NCBI GenBank assembly: GCA_914767885.1
Contig: CAJZBQ010000012.1
Location: forward strand, 536,501-600,500
Reading direction: 5' to 3'
Source: Blepharisma stoltei
Lineage: Eukaryota; Ciliophora; Heterotrichea; Heterotrichida; Blepharismidae
Length of the DNA: 64,000 nucleotides
Shown here: positions 50,596-62,100 of the stretch, one piece after another
How positions within the stretch are numbered: the first letter of the stretch is position 1
How the letters are laid out: every line of letters begins with the position of its first letter
Notes under the pieces: model-generated
What the model saw: only the letters and a program-made list of their open reading frames with translations
What the model was told of the DNA's origin: nothing
Databases searched by the model: none
Made by a program: the position numbers and the translations under genes

Positions 50596-53500
50596 TTAAA
50601 GAACTTCAAGAACATTATTAATTGTTCCCTTTTCATCTTTGGCTGTTGGGTGATCATGCGAATGAACCCACAAATTTCCATCAACAACAAACTTATATAC
50701 TCCGTTTAAAAATTTCTTACTCCCCCCCCCCCCCCTCCGTGAGCGAACAAAAAAATTTTGTTCGCTCACGGAGGGGGGTTAATTTTTTTTTTAAAAAAAA
50801 ATTTATATATAAATTTATAAAAAATATTTTTTTCGAAATTTAAAAAATCCTAATTTGCAAAAATTGGGAAGCAAATATTAATTTAATTTGCAAAATTTAT
50901 GTTTTAAAACGCAATTTGTTTTAAAATTAAACAGAATTAGCTCTAGATTTCATTATACTAATTATCACTTATATATCCAAAATTTTTTTCCATTAAAATT
51001 TTTCTATTAAAAAAATTTTTGTTCACTCACGGAGGGTGGGTTTTTGGTCAAAAAATGGCGATTTTTCTAATGGTTTTGTTCGCTCACGGAGGGGGGGGGG
51101 GGGGAGTTATGCACTTATTTTGGCTAATAAGCTCTTTACATTAAATCAGAGATAAATTCTTTAATAATTCAAAATATTAAAACTATTGTAAGCTATAATT
51201 TAATTGAATATTTTGGTTAGAAATAATGACTGCAAAGCCTTGCATTCTTTCCAATATTTAAAATAAAGATCTTAGATTGATAAATTATTAACTTTGAAGT
51301 TTTTGTTTTATTGAACTAAAATAATTGCCATGTGATTATTAAATTTAGCTCGCCAAATTTATAAATGGAGATTTCTGATAAAATTTCATATTTTAATTTT
51401 TTAAGTTATTATAAATATATCTTGTTTAATTTTTGCTCAAATCCAAATGAGGAAATAAAGATCTATTAATATTAAGTTTAAATTTAAATTACTTGCTCAT
51501 GTTTGACCAAATCAAGCCCTTTAAGAAATTCTTCTAAAGCATTATAGAAGAATTTCCCTTTTGGCAGCTGTAGCGTTATATGTCAATGATTCTTGCCATG
51601 ATCATATACCAAAGGATGTCTAATTTGTCATTTGTCAAATGACCCTGAAAGTTGAACACTTTTAAGCTTATGTCCTGGTGCTTGATACCTGAAAAGTACA
51701 TGCTTTTTAATCTCTTCTCCTGCCCTCGGTTTCTTCTTCATTGCAGCTTTTTCTAGCAAAATTCCTGAAGGCGACTTTTTAATTGATTTCTGCCTAACCT
51801 GATTTTGAGGCACAGAAATATCAAAATCATCCTGAGTCCATGGCATTCCATCTAAATGCTCGTATATTGTTCTCCTAACAGTGCATTCATAATATATTTT
51901 TCCTTTAAGCCTATAAAATTCTCTGCACCAGTTTCTACTGACTTGTTCTCCATCAATAACAGCTTCTGCTGCTCTCATTCGTAAAATTGGATAATTTTGC
52001 TGCTGATGGAAGCAGGTGATCGCTCTGTGGATTGCAAATAAAAAGTCACCAAGATTGTAGGATTCAAATAAAAACCCAGAGCCACTTTGATTGTTTGGAT
52101 TTCATTCAGAGATTGAGTCTCTTAACCCCCCAGTTTTAAAGGCAATGACTGGTGTTCCTGCAACGAAAAATTCATGCTGAACGATTCCTCCTGGCTCAAA
52201 CATACTTGGCATTAGCCCAAAATCTGAGCCTAAGTTCACAAATGGTCCATCGTAAAAAAAGTTATCTGGATCAGCGAAAAAGTTGTTGGGAAATCTATAC
52301 TTGAGCTCTTTTAAGCGATTTGCGTTATGAGCTGAGTACTTTTCGGTGTAATTAGCTGGACCGCCTACTAAAAACTGAACTTTATAATTATATTGTGGAA
52401 TTAATTGCTGAGCTGCATCAATAATTAAGTGCACGCCTTTTTGCTCAGTAATTCTTCCTACAAACCCAAACAAGCATACGCTAGGGTCTATATCTTGAAA
52501 CCCAAAATACTTTTTCTGCAGTTCTTTTTTTGCATCTAAATGTGTTCCTTTTCCTTCAAGTTTTTTCAGCCTTGGCTTAACAGGAATTCCATTTGGCGTA
52601 GCGAATGGCATATATTTTTGCTTTAATAATTCTTTTAATGGAGAATTTGCCAGCAATTCATTTCTATAAGACGGAGAAACAGTGGCCCATTGGTCAGACA
52701 TCATTATAGCGCACCTCGAAGGGTTCACAACCTCTCTAGCTCAATACGGATCAACCAAAAAATGTTTAGGCAGCCCATGAATCGATATAAACGAATTCTC
52801 TTGGGCAGTTGGATACAGTCTTCCTTCATAGCTTGCGTCCAAGTTATGCACAACATGAACAAAAGTCGTCCCTTCGAACGTTCTTCCGAAAGCTCCAATT
52901 TTGGCATAAGCAGGAACAAGTCCAGTGAACCAATCATTTGTCACAAGAATAGCTGGGATCACTTTTAGCCAACAAAGTACTTCAAGAACTCCTTTGGCCC
53001 AGCCTACAATTTGCTTCATGATCCAGCTATGCCTCCCATCAGAATAGATCGTTGGGAATAACGAAGGATTATGAATAAAAATCAAGTGGACCCCATTTTC
53101 GTGGCCCCTGTGAATTCCTAATGTATATGTCTCTCCTCCAAAACTTACATCAATATTGGTTTGCCAATTAATATTTGCAGGATCACCTGTTAAATAGTTT
53201 GTGTGACCTTTTTTGTTTCGGTCATAATAAGGGCTTATAATTCAGACTTCTTGACCTATTTGTGAAAGTCCTTGGGATAGTTCATCAACCATAATTCCGA
53301 GACCACCAGATGTTGAAAATCTGCCGAGTTCGGGGCATGTAAAAACGATTGGGCCGATTTTGTTTTCATTAATTAAAATTTCAGCGAATTCTTTGGGTGG
53401 ACATTGAGGGGCTTGAATACTATTTAAAAAGTCGCAATATCCTAGTATTTTTCCAGATTTATATTCATCAAGAACTGAAATTCTTTTTGCAAATGATAAA

Positions 53501-56500
53501 GGGGAAACATTATGGACCTTCAAAAAATTCTTATAAATATTCCCTATAGTGTTTGCAAATTCTTTGTAAGCGTGCTGAGGGTCGCCATCATCTAAAAGCT
53601 TTATAAGATTAATAACTTACTTAATTACTTAGATTTTTACTTGTTTCTTCCCTCAGCAGGATGATTCTGGCTTGCATAGGAACATCTTTTAAATTCTCAG
53701 AAGGAACACCATAAAGGCAAGGAATTCTTTATGGGCCGCGTTTGGCCTCGCCTGAGCCTGACTTCAGCGTGTTTTCTGCCTAAGGGTCATCTCCTAGGTG
53801 TTGAGCCACTGAGCTCTTTATGCAGTAATTCCAGATTGACATTGCTGATAAAGGTCCACTTGGAAAACTGAACTCCATAGTAATAGATATCTCGGAGGAG
53901 GAAGGGTTTTCTAGACAATCCTTTCTGTACCTAGCCATTTAGATTAATAACAGAAAAATTCCCGTCAATTGGCTGGCCTGATGATAGCTTTTCTTTGAGT
54001 CTTTCTATTGATCTTTCTAGGGCAATATCAGATGGCACCTCGCTTTGATAAATTCCTTTTATAACTGATCTATATGGAAGTATCGAAACATAATGCTGAT
54101 CCATAAGAAGCTCTTCTTTAAAATAAAAATCGCCAGTTTCTGGATTATCCCAATCCCCAATGCTATAGACAACCCCTCCATCTTTTTCTAAATAAGATGT
54201 TAAGCTTTTCAAATCCAGCCAGCCTTTGACGGGATGCTCGTTTAAATTGATTGCAATAATAGCGATTTCTTCAGGCAGGCATCTTGCAAACGCCAAAACT
54301 TGTTTATGCCAGCCATGCTCATGTCTCATTACAACTGGTATTAATTCTCCATACTTTAATACATCTTTTTCATGCCTCAGTCCTCTTCTATGAATATAGT
54401 GAAGCTTTATTTTTTTCAAGTCAAACCCGAACTCAGGTCCTAGTTCTTTTTGGTATTTTTCTTCTTTTCGTTTCAGCTCATTTATGTCTGGGATTACAGA
54501 TAAAGATGCAGCGGATTCAATTCTTGGAATTCCTGAAGGCCTCATGCTTGGAATATCTAGTTCAGTTAAATCAGACCCCGAAAGCCGACTGGCAATGTTA
54601 ATAGGTGCGCTTTCTTCAAAGTCATAAAGACTACCAATTTTCGATCTATATGCATGGCCATCTTGCTCGCCTATAAAACTCATAGGAACGTAGTTCATAA
54701 AAAATAGGACATCCACTGCTGCTCATGCACCTCGGCCATAAAGCAAAGCTGGATACGGTAATGAGTGGCCTGTGGAGCTTTGGACAACAATTGCACCTTC
54801 AGGCATTTTTCGAAGCATGTCTTCATGTCAAGTCCTCATAATGCTGACGTCTTTTTTTTCGGTTTCTTCAAAAGAGCCATTCTTGTGGAGTTTTTTGCCA
54901 AAAAGAGCAGCAAGCTTGACAGGAAGATCATAAAGTCTAGGAATTGGTCCTGAAGAAATGATGCACTTATCTCTTTCTTCCATTCCGTCGCCTTTCCAGC
55001 AGTCTGCAATTATATAAAACTCTGGGAATTCCCTCCATAACTCTTTACAAATTTTTACAAAAATAGGATTTGGGTATTTATCTCTTAATAAGCTGGCCCA
55101 ATATGCATAGTTTTCATTACGCTTTACTACGAGGCCATCAAAAATTTCTTGAGTCGTATAGTGAGGCTGGCCATCTGTATCTTTTCTATACATTTCGCCA
55201 GCATCGAGCTCCATAATTTGCGGCCAGGCTTGAGCATTATCCATATGAATTCCATCAATTTTATAATTTTTAGCAAAGGTGAGAATATCACTTATTAATA
55301 AATTTCACACCTCAGATTTTCGATAATTCAGCATCATTGAGTCCTCGAACTTTAAAGCTCTGCCCTCAGATCCATGACAGACAACAGGTAGCCCTTCTGA
55401 ATTTCTGGTGTAAAGCGACTTATTTTTGTACCTCCTATGGTAATTTTTTGAACTTATCCTAGCTACACAATCAACAAGGATCCTCATTCCGACGTCTTTT
55501 GCCTCAGACATTAAATTTTTAAACTCTGGTGCGCCACCCAATAAGCTGCAAGCTGTAGCCCTGCATGTCAGCGCTAATGGAGATGCATTGGGATTCTGCA
55601 GATCTGTGCCTGTATCTCTTTCTAATGCTCCCATCAAATAGCAGCAATTAATTCCATTGGAATATCTTTCTCTTAGACTATTCGTAACTGACTCAAAGGT
55701 ACCTCTTTCTATGATCTTCCCAGTATTTGTGTCAAACTGAGCATCCTGAAAATCAATAAAAATCTCATGGATCTGCAAATCTTTTACATCCCCTGGATGC
55801 ACAATAAACCTTCCTTGTATAGGATTAAGGTTCACATCACTGTTCATTTTATCAAAACTGGACATAATTGGCTGCAAAGTCCCATCTTTAACTTGGCTGA
55901 ATCTTCAGTCATAAAATCCGCATCTCGTAAAGGTGCCTAAATCGACTTTCAAAAACACCCCTGAGCTGGTTTCTCTAATTTCAGGGACATGATAAGAAAG
56001 AACGTAATTCTTAGAATCATTATGAAACCCAGGAGCATGGAGCTCCATAAAAATATTTTTTAGGTCAACATCTTCTAACTCTGCCATTTCTCTTATAACG
56101 AATTCCTTACTAATTGTAGAAATAAAATAGTGGCATTGACAGAAATTGATCTCCTAGTCACTCTTGTGGAGCAGATAGGATCCATCCTGATGAAGCTGAA
56201 ATAGGGTTTCTATCCCTTTTTTGAAGCAGGCCCTCAGATTTTGAGATGCCTTGCCAAAGAGGGAAGTTTTGTTTCTCCCCCGAAGTTCTGCCTACCACAC
56301 AGTTTTCTCACATCGGGATCATTGGGACACTCTACAGACGATAACTCTACTTAGGGAGCTAATTCCTTGGATAAGTGGTTTAGGTTAAAAATCCAGAAGG
56401 CGACCTTTTAGAGACAAGATGGGCGACGGGCAGTGGGTTTACCCACTTATGGCAAGCATAATCTATAACTTCTACTTACCAATTGTTCTTATTTTTACGT

Positions 56501-57582
56501 TAAAAGGCTGAAGCAACTGCCAGTCAGTGTCATCGTAAAAGGCGTTTAAATGCATTACTGCTAGATCTCGAGATCTAGAATCAGCGTGGCCCAAGAGGCC
56601 GACCAGAAGCTGTTCAATATATGATAAACTTTCTTTATTGTTTTTTAAGACAGAAAACCATAAATCTGTAGTTAATTCGTTGAGAGCGTCTGCAATTTTG
56701 CCAGGTTTCCCCCAAACGAAAATATCTAAATATTTTTCATATTTTTGTTTATCAAGAAAGTGGGTTCCAGAGTCTTCAAATAATCTAAATGCAGTGTGGC
56801 ATAACTCGTCCAAGCTTTGCATCGGCCTTATAGGAAATCCTACATCTTCTAAGAGTTTAGCTGCAATTGCATTTATATAGGGATTAAACGAGCCTCTGGC
56901 TGACACTGCCAAAAGCATCAGCTCTTTGTTGATAAAAATTTCTGTTCCCATTACTGACGTAACTCCATCTGTGACGTGAACTCTAAAGCTGCTTTCTGTC
57001 TTTACTAAAGATCCAGCATTAATTCCTTCTAAAATTTTATATAGGGCCTTCCTATAGATGGGCGCGCAATGCGCCATCACCGGGCCATGTCGGGAGAGGG
57101 TTCCACACGAGGGAAAGGTTCTACGTGTGGAACCCTCTTTTTGGCTCGTGGAAAGTAGTTTTCTCACAGGTCAAAAAGAGGGTTCCACACGTAGAACCAT
57201 TCCTCGTGTGGAACCCTCTCCCGACATGGCTCGGTGATGGCGCATTGCGCGCCATCTATAGGAAGGCCCTATACAATGCATGGGCTTCATATGAATTATT
57301 TGATACAAGAAGGTGGAATTCTGAAGATACCTCCATTAGGATTTGATGCAATTTCAGAATAATTTTAGCTATTTGTGTGGAATCTAGTCCTAAGATTTTT
57401 GAATTCTGAATAAAAAATACAGTAATCGAAGAATAGCTTAAGACATGAGCTTTTATAGACTCAAGAGTGGATTTTATCACTTCTTTCGCGTTTGCGGGCT
57501 ACATTTATTTTACAGTGGACGCTAGTTCACATAGCAAATGCAAAAGCTGGCTTCTTATTTCGATTACTAATGTGTCCGACAT
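50596..57582 (-). CDS. Giant glucan-metabolism enzyme: GH13-like + GT5 starch/glycogen synthase + CBM48-like, 1,736 aa, four IESs and one intron
   Basis: Minus strand, ATG 57582, TAA 50596-50598; 6,987 nt minus one 15-nt intron and IESs 57040-57271, 56108-56476, 53610-53944, 50718-51542 leaves 5,211 nt. Residues about 1-285 are helical and unassigned. About 290-1005 is an alpha-amylase-like region (VGMRILVDCVARIS, KIDGIHMDNAQAWP, EFYIIADCWKGDG); the catalytic acids are not clearly conserved. About 1010-1590 is a GT5 domain: FTCPELGRFSTSGGLG, TNDWFTG, VGRITEQKGVHLI, PSMFEPGGIVQHEFF, FKTGGLRD. About 1665-1736 is a CBM48/AMPK-type glycogen-binding domain (LSGSFDKW, YKFVVDGNLWVHS). Together these imply synthesis of alpha-glucan (storage glycogen or similar) from a nucleotide sugar. 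The GH13-like part may act in priming, remodelling or binding. Confidence 0.93.
50718..51542. mobile_element. Composite IES (825 bp): MITE-1 at its edge plus an unrelated AT-rich segment
   Basis: TA at 50718-50719 and 51543-51544. Minus-strand excision gives TTC TAT AAG AAA TTT, restoring the CBM motif YKKFLNGVYKF. A complete reversed MITE-1 (50718-51107) forms one edge, and 51108-51542 is different AT-rich DNA. Reading into the IES yields a plausible-looking but false 19-residue tail. Confidence 0.88.
53610..53944 (-). mobile_element. SINE-like retroposon acting as IES (335 bp), 11-bp TSD, TAAG tail
   Basis: TSD AGATTAATAAC is at 53606-53616 and 53941-53951. On the minus strand the tail reads TAAGTAATTAAGTAAG. 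The body shares GATGACCCTTAGGC..ACACGC with the element at 14069. TA-to-TA removal within the TSD joins the amylase-like and GT5 regions (FSVINLIKLL). Confidence 0.85.
56108..56476 (+). mobile_element. SINE-like retroposon acting as IES (369 bp), 12-bp TSD
   Basis: TSD CTTACTAATTGT (56106-56117) and CTTACCAATTGT (56475-56486), one mismatch. It begins AGAAATAAAATAGTGGCATT and ends CCCACTTATGGC plus a short tail, matching the element at 47193-47621. It is on the strand opposite to the host gene. Excision joins KIRTI to a KEFVIREM segment; the junction residue is Gly or Ser depending on which TSD copy remains. Confidence 0.85.
57040..57271. other. Hairpin IES, 232 bp
   Basis: TA at 57040-57041 and 57272-57273. 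Arms TAGGGCCTTCCTATAGATGG and its complement, then GGTTCCACACG/CGTGTGGAACC palindromes around a short loop. It is GC-rich. Excision joins CAT GCA TTG TAT AAA ATT on the minus strand. Size and internal plan are close to the hairpin IES at 2841-3073. Confidence 0.88.
57499..57513 (-). other. 15-nt intron in the giant glucan enzyme
   Basis: On the minus strand GTAAAATAAATGTAG lies between ACT and CCC. It contains two stops if retained; removal keeps the frame. Confidence 0.9.
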
Positions 57583-57666
57583 TTTAATGTAAATTGTGGG
57601 CTATCTTTGTCAGAATTATTATTCATTTAATAAATCATTATTTTTGCCACTGGATTAATTTTTTAA

Positions 57667-59015
57667 TTATGACACAATTGGATGGTCTTCATTTTCATTG
57701 GTTAAGGAGTCTTCAATAAGCATGAGTTCGTTCCCCTCAAGCTTCACCATTTCCACTAATTTTTCATAATTCCCAGCATCGCCAATAAGCTTTTTGGCAT
57801 CTTTAAGAGAAATTTCCAACCCAAACTTCTCAGGGTCTTCTAGGTTGTAAATCATAATCTTCAGCACTTTATGATCTTTACTGACTTCTACTATGAAATA
57901 TTTATCTTGGATGATTTTGCCTGTTTTATACACTTTTACGAAGTGATGATCTGGAAAAAGCGGCTCTAATCGTCGTGGAGCTTTGGAATAGCCCGAACTG
58001 TATTTATCATGGACATTACGAAATGGGCTTCCACCTACACCAAGCATATAAGGAAAATTGTCAGCTTTCTCAGGATTTCTTTCATTTTTCATCCTAATAG
58101 ATTCAGGATAAAGATTTCCATTTTCGGCGTCCTTCAAGAGATCATTCTTTTTTCTACCAAGCTGCTCTAGGTGCATTTTTCGATAGTCATTATTTAGGTT
58201 TCTTTGAGTAGATAGTGATCTGATAGGGCTTTTATCGGGCTGAGAAGCAAAAAGTCTTTCGTTTGGGCTTCTCCTTTGACGGTCTGTGATACTTTCTTTT
58301 TGAAAATTATCATCATGAAATCCGTTTTCATTGAAAATCGATTTAAACTGTGAAAATGATGGGAGAGGGTCACTTTTCTCTCACTCCCCCCTATCCTTGA
58401 TCGAACGGCTCGCCATCGTTCGATCAAGGATGGGGGGTTAAAAAAATTTTTGGGAAAAAAAAATTTATATTTAAATAAAAAAATATATTTTTATATACTT
58501 TTAAATAAGAGGGTTAAGAGTATTTAATAATTATTTTACAGCAAAAAATTGAATTAATTTCATAAAATACCAATTTTTAATATGTTGATTTATTGGCTAC
58601 TCCTTTAAACTGTATAAATTTAATTTGTTCCTTATTTAAAAAATTTTTAAATTTTAAAGAATCTCTATATTTTAGATTATTAGTTTTTAAGCCTAGGTTG
58701 ATGACTAAAGCACTTCGGATGGTTGATTACGTAGCTTCTTGCCGTCTCAAAGTCTCTGAAAACAGCTTCATTAGACACATATTTCCAAGCTTTTGATAAC
58801 TAATATATTTTTTATATATATATAAAAATTTGCATGAAAATTGTTTGATCAAGGATGGGGTTAATTTTCCCATTTTTTAGAAATTTTTACAGTCAATCGT
58901 TCGATCAATGATGGGGGAGTGAGATTTTTTTATTCTTGATGTCATTAAGTGCTTGTTTTAATATCTCTACCCTCCTGCTATCAGTTTTATTTCTTATTTT
59001 GATTCCTTTCTCCAT
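57667..59015 (-). CDS. Hypothetical protein, 269 aa, with a MITE-2 near its N-terminus
   Basis: Minus strand, ATG at 59015 (MEKGIKIRNK), about 28 codons, then a MITE-2, then continuous frame to TAA at 57667. The protein has a disordered Ser/Arg/Asn-rich middle and a folded-looking C-terminal half (HHFVKVYKTGKIIQDKYFIVEV). No recognised family. With IES 58392-58930 removed the coding length is 810 nt. The MITE ends here lack TA; the nearest usable TA pair leaves a few MITE-end codons (NRGEWEK) in the protein. Confidence 0.7.
58392..58930. mobile_element. MITE-2 with atypical (non-TA) ends, IES of about 539 bp
   Basis: The inverted ends are CTCACTCCCCCCTATCC and GGGGGAGTGAG, so the usual TA next to the C/G tract is CA/TG. 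The only in-frame TA-to-TA excision I found uses TA at 58392-58393 (inside the left end) and 58931-58932 (outside the right end). Core GACTAAAGCACTTCGGATG is present. Confidence 0.75.
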
Positions 59016-59196
59016 AATAATCTTTCATAAGCATCACAAAATTTGATATAACTCGCTCAAATGTGCTATAAATTTGCATTAAAAATATTTCCTTTGATCT
59101 TATAAATAATTGCAATTCAGCCTTACATTTTACCAATAAAGTCTTTAATTTCCATTTCATTCAGCATATCTACTTAAACAGCATTTTTCCTTATAA

Positions 59197-62100
59197 ATGT
59201 TAAGTAGAAGAGTATGGAGACTTTTAGCATCAGGGCATCGACCCCCATTTAGGGCATTTGCTGATGATAAGCCACCTAAAGGGTTCGAAAAATTTTACAA
59301 GAAGAAAAAAGACCCCGAATCCGATGAAAAACAAGAAACACAAGAAAAGCCAAAAGAAGAGCCTAAAGAAGAGTCAAAGAAAGAAGAAAAAGCTGACAAA
59401 GAAGAAAAAAATACCTATAAGTCTTCATCGGAAAAGCTTAAATGGTCATTCGAAGATATGAAATCCGGTTTTAACAAGAATCCAAACAACTGGAGAAACC
59501 TTGGCATTTTAGCAGCAGCCAGTTTAGGATATGCACTGCTTCAATACCATCCAGATGATGGCGTTCCTTTAATCACTTTTCAAGAACTAATCCAAAAATA
59601 CATAGAGACAAATGCATTAAAAAAGATCAAAATAGAAATTTCGAAATCTAAAGACTTAAGTGTCCTCCACGACGTTTACCTTATAAATCATTATGAAGAT
59701 AAAGTCGGCAAGCTTAGAATTCCTGATATAAATTCCTTTTTAGCTTCCCTTCATGCTGAGCAAATTGCATTGGGGAGGGATAAAAAAGACTTAATTCCTG
59801 TTGAATATGAAGAAAAAGGCCAGCCTATGGCGGAATCAGTAACTTCGATCGTTTCTCCTTCTACTATTTTCACACTGGCAGCATTATTGTTACTTTATAA
59901 TGTTGTTAAAAAATCAAAGGGAGGCAATTCAGGCAGTAACGGAGGCTGGGGTGATATTTTTGGCATGACAAAAGCTTCGTTTAAAGTCTATGGAATTGAT
60001 AAAAAAATCGACGTGAAATTTAAAGATGTGGCTGGGCTGCAAGAAGCTAAAAAAGAAATCATGGAATTTGTGGAATTTTTGAAAAATCCGAAGAAATTTA
60101 AAAAGTTAGGAGCGAGGATACCAAGAGGCGCTTTATTAGTCGGCCCGCCTGGGACTGGAAAAACTCTTCTAGCAAAAGCAGCAGCAGGAGAAGCGGGAGT
60201 CCCATTTTTTTCGATTTCTGGGTCCGATTTCGTAGAAATGTTTGTTGGAGTTGGAGCAAGCAGGGTTAGGCAGCTTTTCAAACAAGCTAGGGAAAGAGCG
60301 CCTTCTATTATTTTTATTGACGAAATTGATGCAGTTGGCAAAAAAAGACATGGAAAAATGGGCGGAAACGACGAAAGAGACAATACCCTAAATCAGCTTC
60401 TAGTAGAAATGGATGGGTTTTCTACTGATTCTCATGTAGTTGTCATGGCTGGTACTAACAGAAAAGATATACTAATTGACCAAGAATAGCCCACTAAGGA
60501 GCCATTCTTGGTCTGCCAGAAAAAAATTTGACAAAAAGATCCTAATCTGCCATTTACCACTGAGTTTTGGTGTTTCCAAATTTTTTGGGCAAGCCAAATG
60601 CAAATAAAAAAAATTGTTCTTTTGCGATGATGCATTTGGCTTGTCAAAAAAATTTGGAAACACCAAAACTCAGTGGTAATGGCAGATTAGGATCTTTTCT
60701 GCTATTACCACTGAGTTTTGATGTTGCCAAATTTTTTGACAAGCCAAATGCATCATCGCAAAAGAACAATTTTTTTTATTGCATTTGGCTTGCCCAAAAA
60801 ATTTGGAAACACCAAAACTCAGTGGTAATGGCAGATTAGGATTTTTTGTCAAAATTTTTTTCTGGCAGACCAAGAATGGCTCCTTAGTGGGCTATTCTTG
60901 GTCAATTAGTATATCCTTGATAGCGCACTACTAAGACCTGGAAGGTTTGATAGGACTATTGAACTAACGCTACCTGATATAGAAGGAAGAGAAGACATTT
61001 TAAAGGTTCATTTGCAGCCTTTAAAACTCAACCCTGAGCTAAAAACTGAAGATTATGCTAGAAGAATTGCTGCGTTAACACCTGGATTCAGCGGTGCTGA
61101 CTTAGCTAACTTATGTAATGAAGCTGCCATCGTAGCAGCCCGAGCAAATAAGGAATCTGTTGATAAAGCAGATTTTGAGACAGCTTCAGAAAGAGTTATA
61201 GGAGGTCTCGAAAAAACTAAAAAATTGTCTGGCCGAGAAAAGTCAATTGTGGCTCATCATGAATCTGGGCATGCAGTTGCAGGATGGTTTTTGGAGGGCG
61301 CTGACCCTGTATTAAAAGTTAGTATTTTACCTAGATCTAAAGGTGCTCTTGGCTTTGCTGTATGCATTCAAAGGGCGTAGCGAACCAACCCACCCTCTTT
61401 CCTCTTGTAGCCGACATCCCACAAAGTGCTCAGGTACATTAAGGAAGGATGGTATTCGGGAATATGTATTCAGCTGGATTTTCTTGGTTCGGTGAAGCTC
61501 AATGCCAGTTTGGACAATTGCATACCTTACTCCAATGCCAAAAATTTTTCCTCAGTTGGAGATAGGTACGGAAGTTGGAAGGGGCTTCCCAACAGAGTCA
61601 GTGGTGTTCGTCTGGCCAAACAGGACTATTCTCTAGCGCGAAACCGATGTCACGCCCTGGGCTATCGATTTCCATCTTAACTGAAAATTGATCAGAAAAT
61701 TCAACCTTTTTGAATTTTAACCCTTTTGGTGTGTACGGCACACCAACTACTGAGCAGTGCCCTCGTTGGGACAGGACAATGTCATGAAACGTAAATTGGG
61801 GGAGCAGGAAGAGAAGCATTTGCAAGTGGGGATAGCCCATTAATGAAATACAGCAAGCTTTCAATAAGCCTAATACTAATAATAACTAGCTCTTGGCTTT
61901 GCTCAATTTTTACCAAATGAAACTATGCTTTACTCTAAAGAAGAATTAATTGATAAAATTTGTGCAACATTAGGTGGTAGAGTTGCTGAAGAAATTTTCT
62001 TTGGAAAAGTCACAACTGGAGCCCAGGACGACTTGTCAAAAGCAACTCAAATTGCTCAGGCAATTGTTTCAAGTTTTGGGATGACTGAAAAGCTTGGAGT

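Noticed and set aside
60432-60873. Several overlapping 60-90 codon frames on both strands
   Set aside because: They are mirror translations of the palindromic units in the FtsH IES, with no start context or homology.
60468-60911. Regularly repeated units, possible CRISPR-like array
   Set aside because: Units alternate in orientation, are few, have no unique spacers and lie in a eukaryotic exon.
61426-61864. Open frames within the FtsH insertion
   Set aside because: They lie wholly inside the TSD-flanked retroposon-like insert and show no recognised protein motif.
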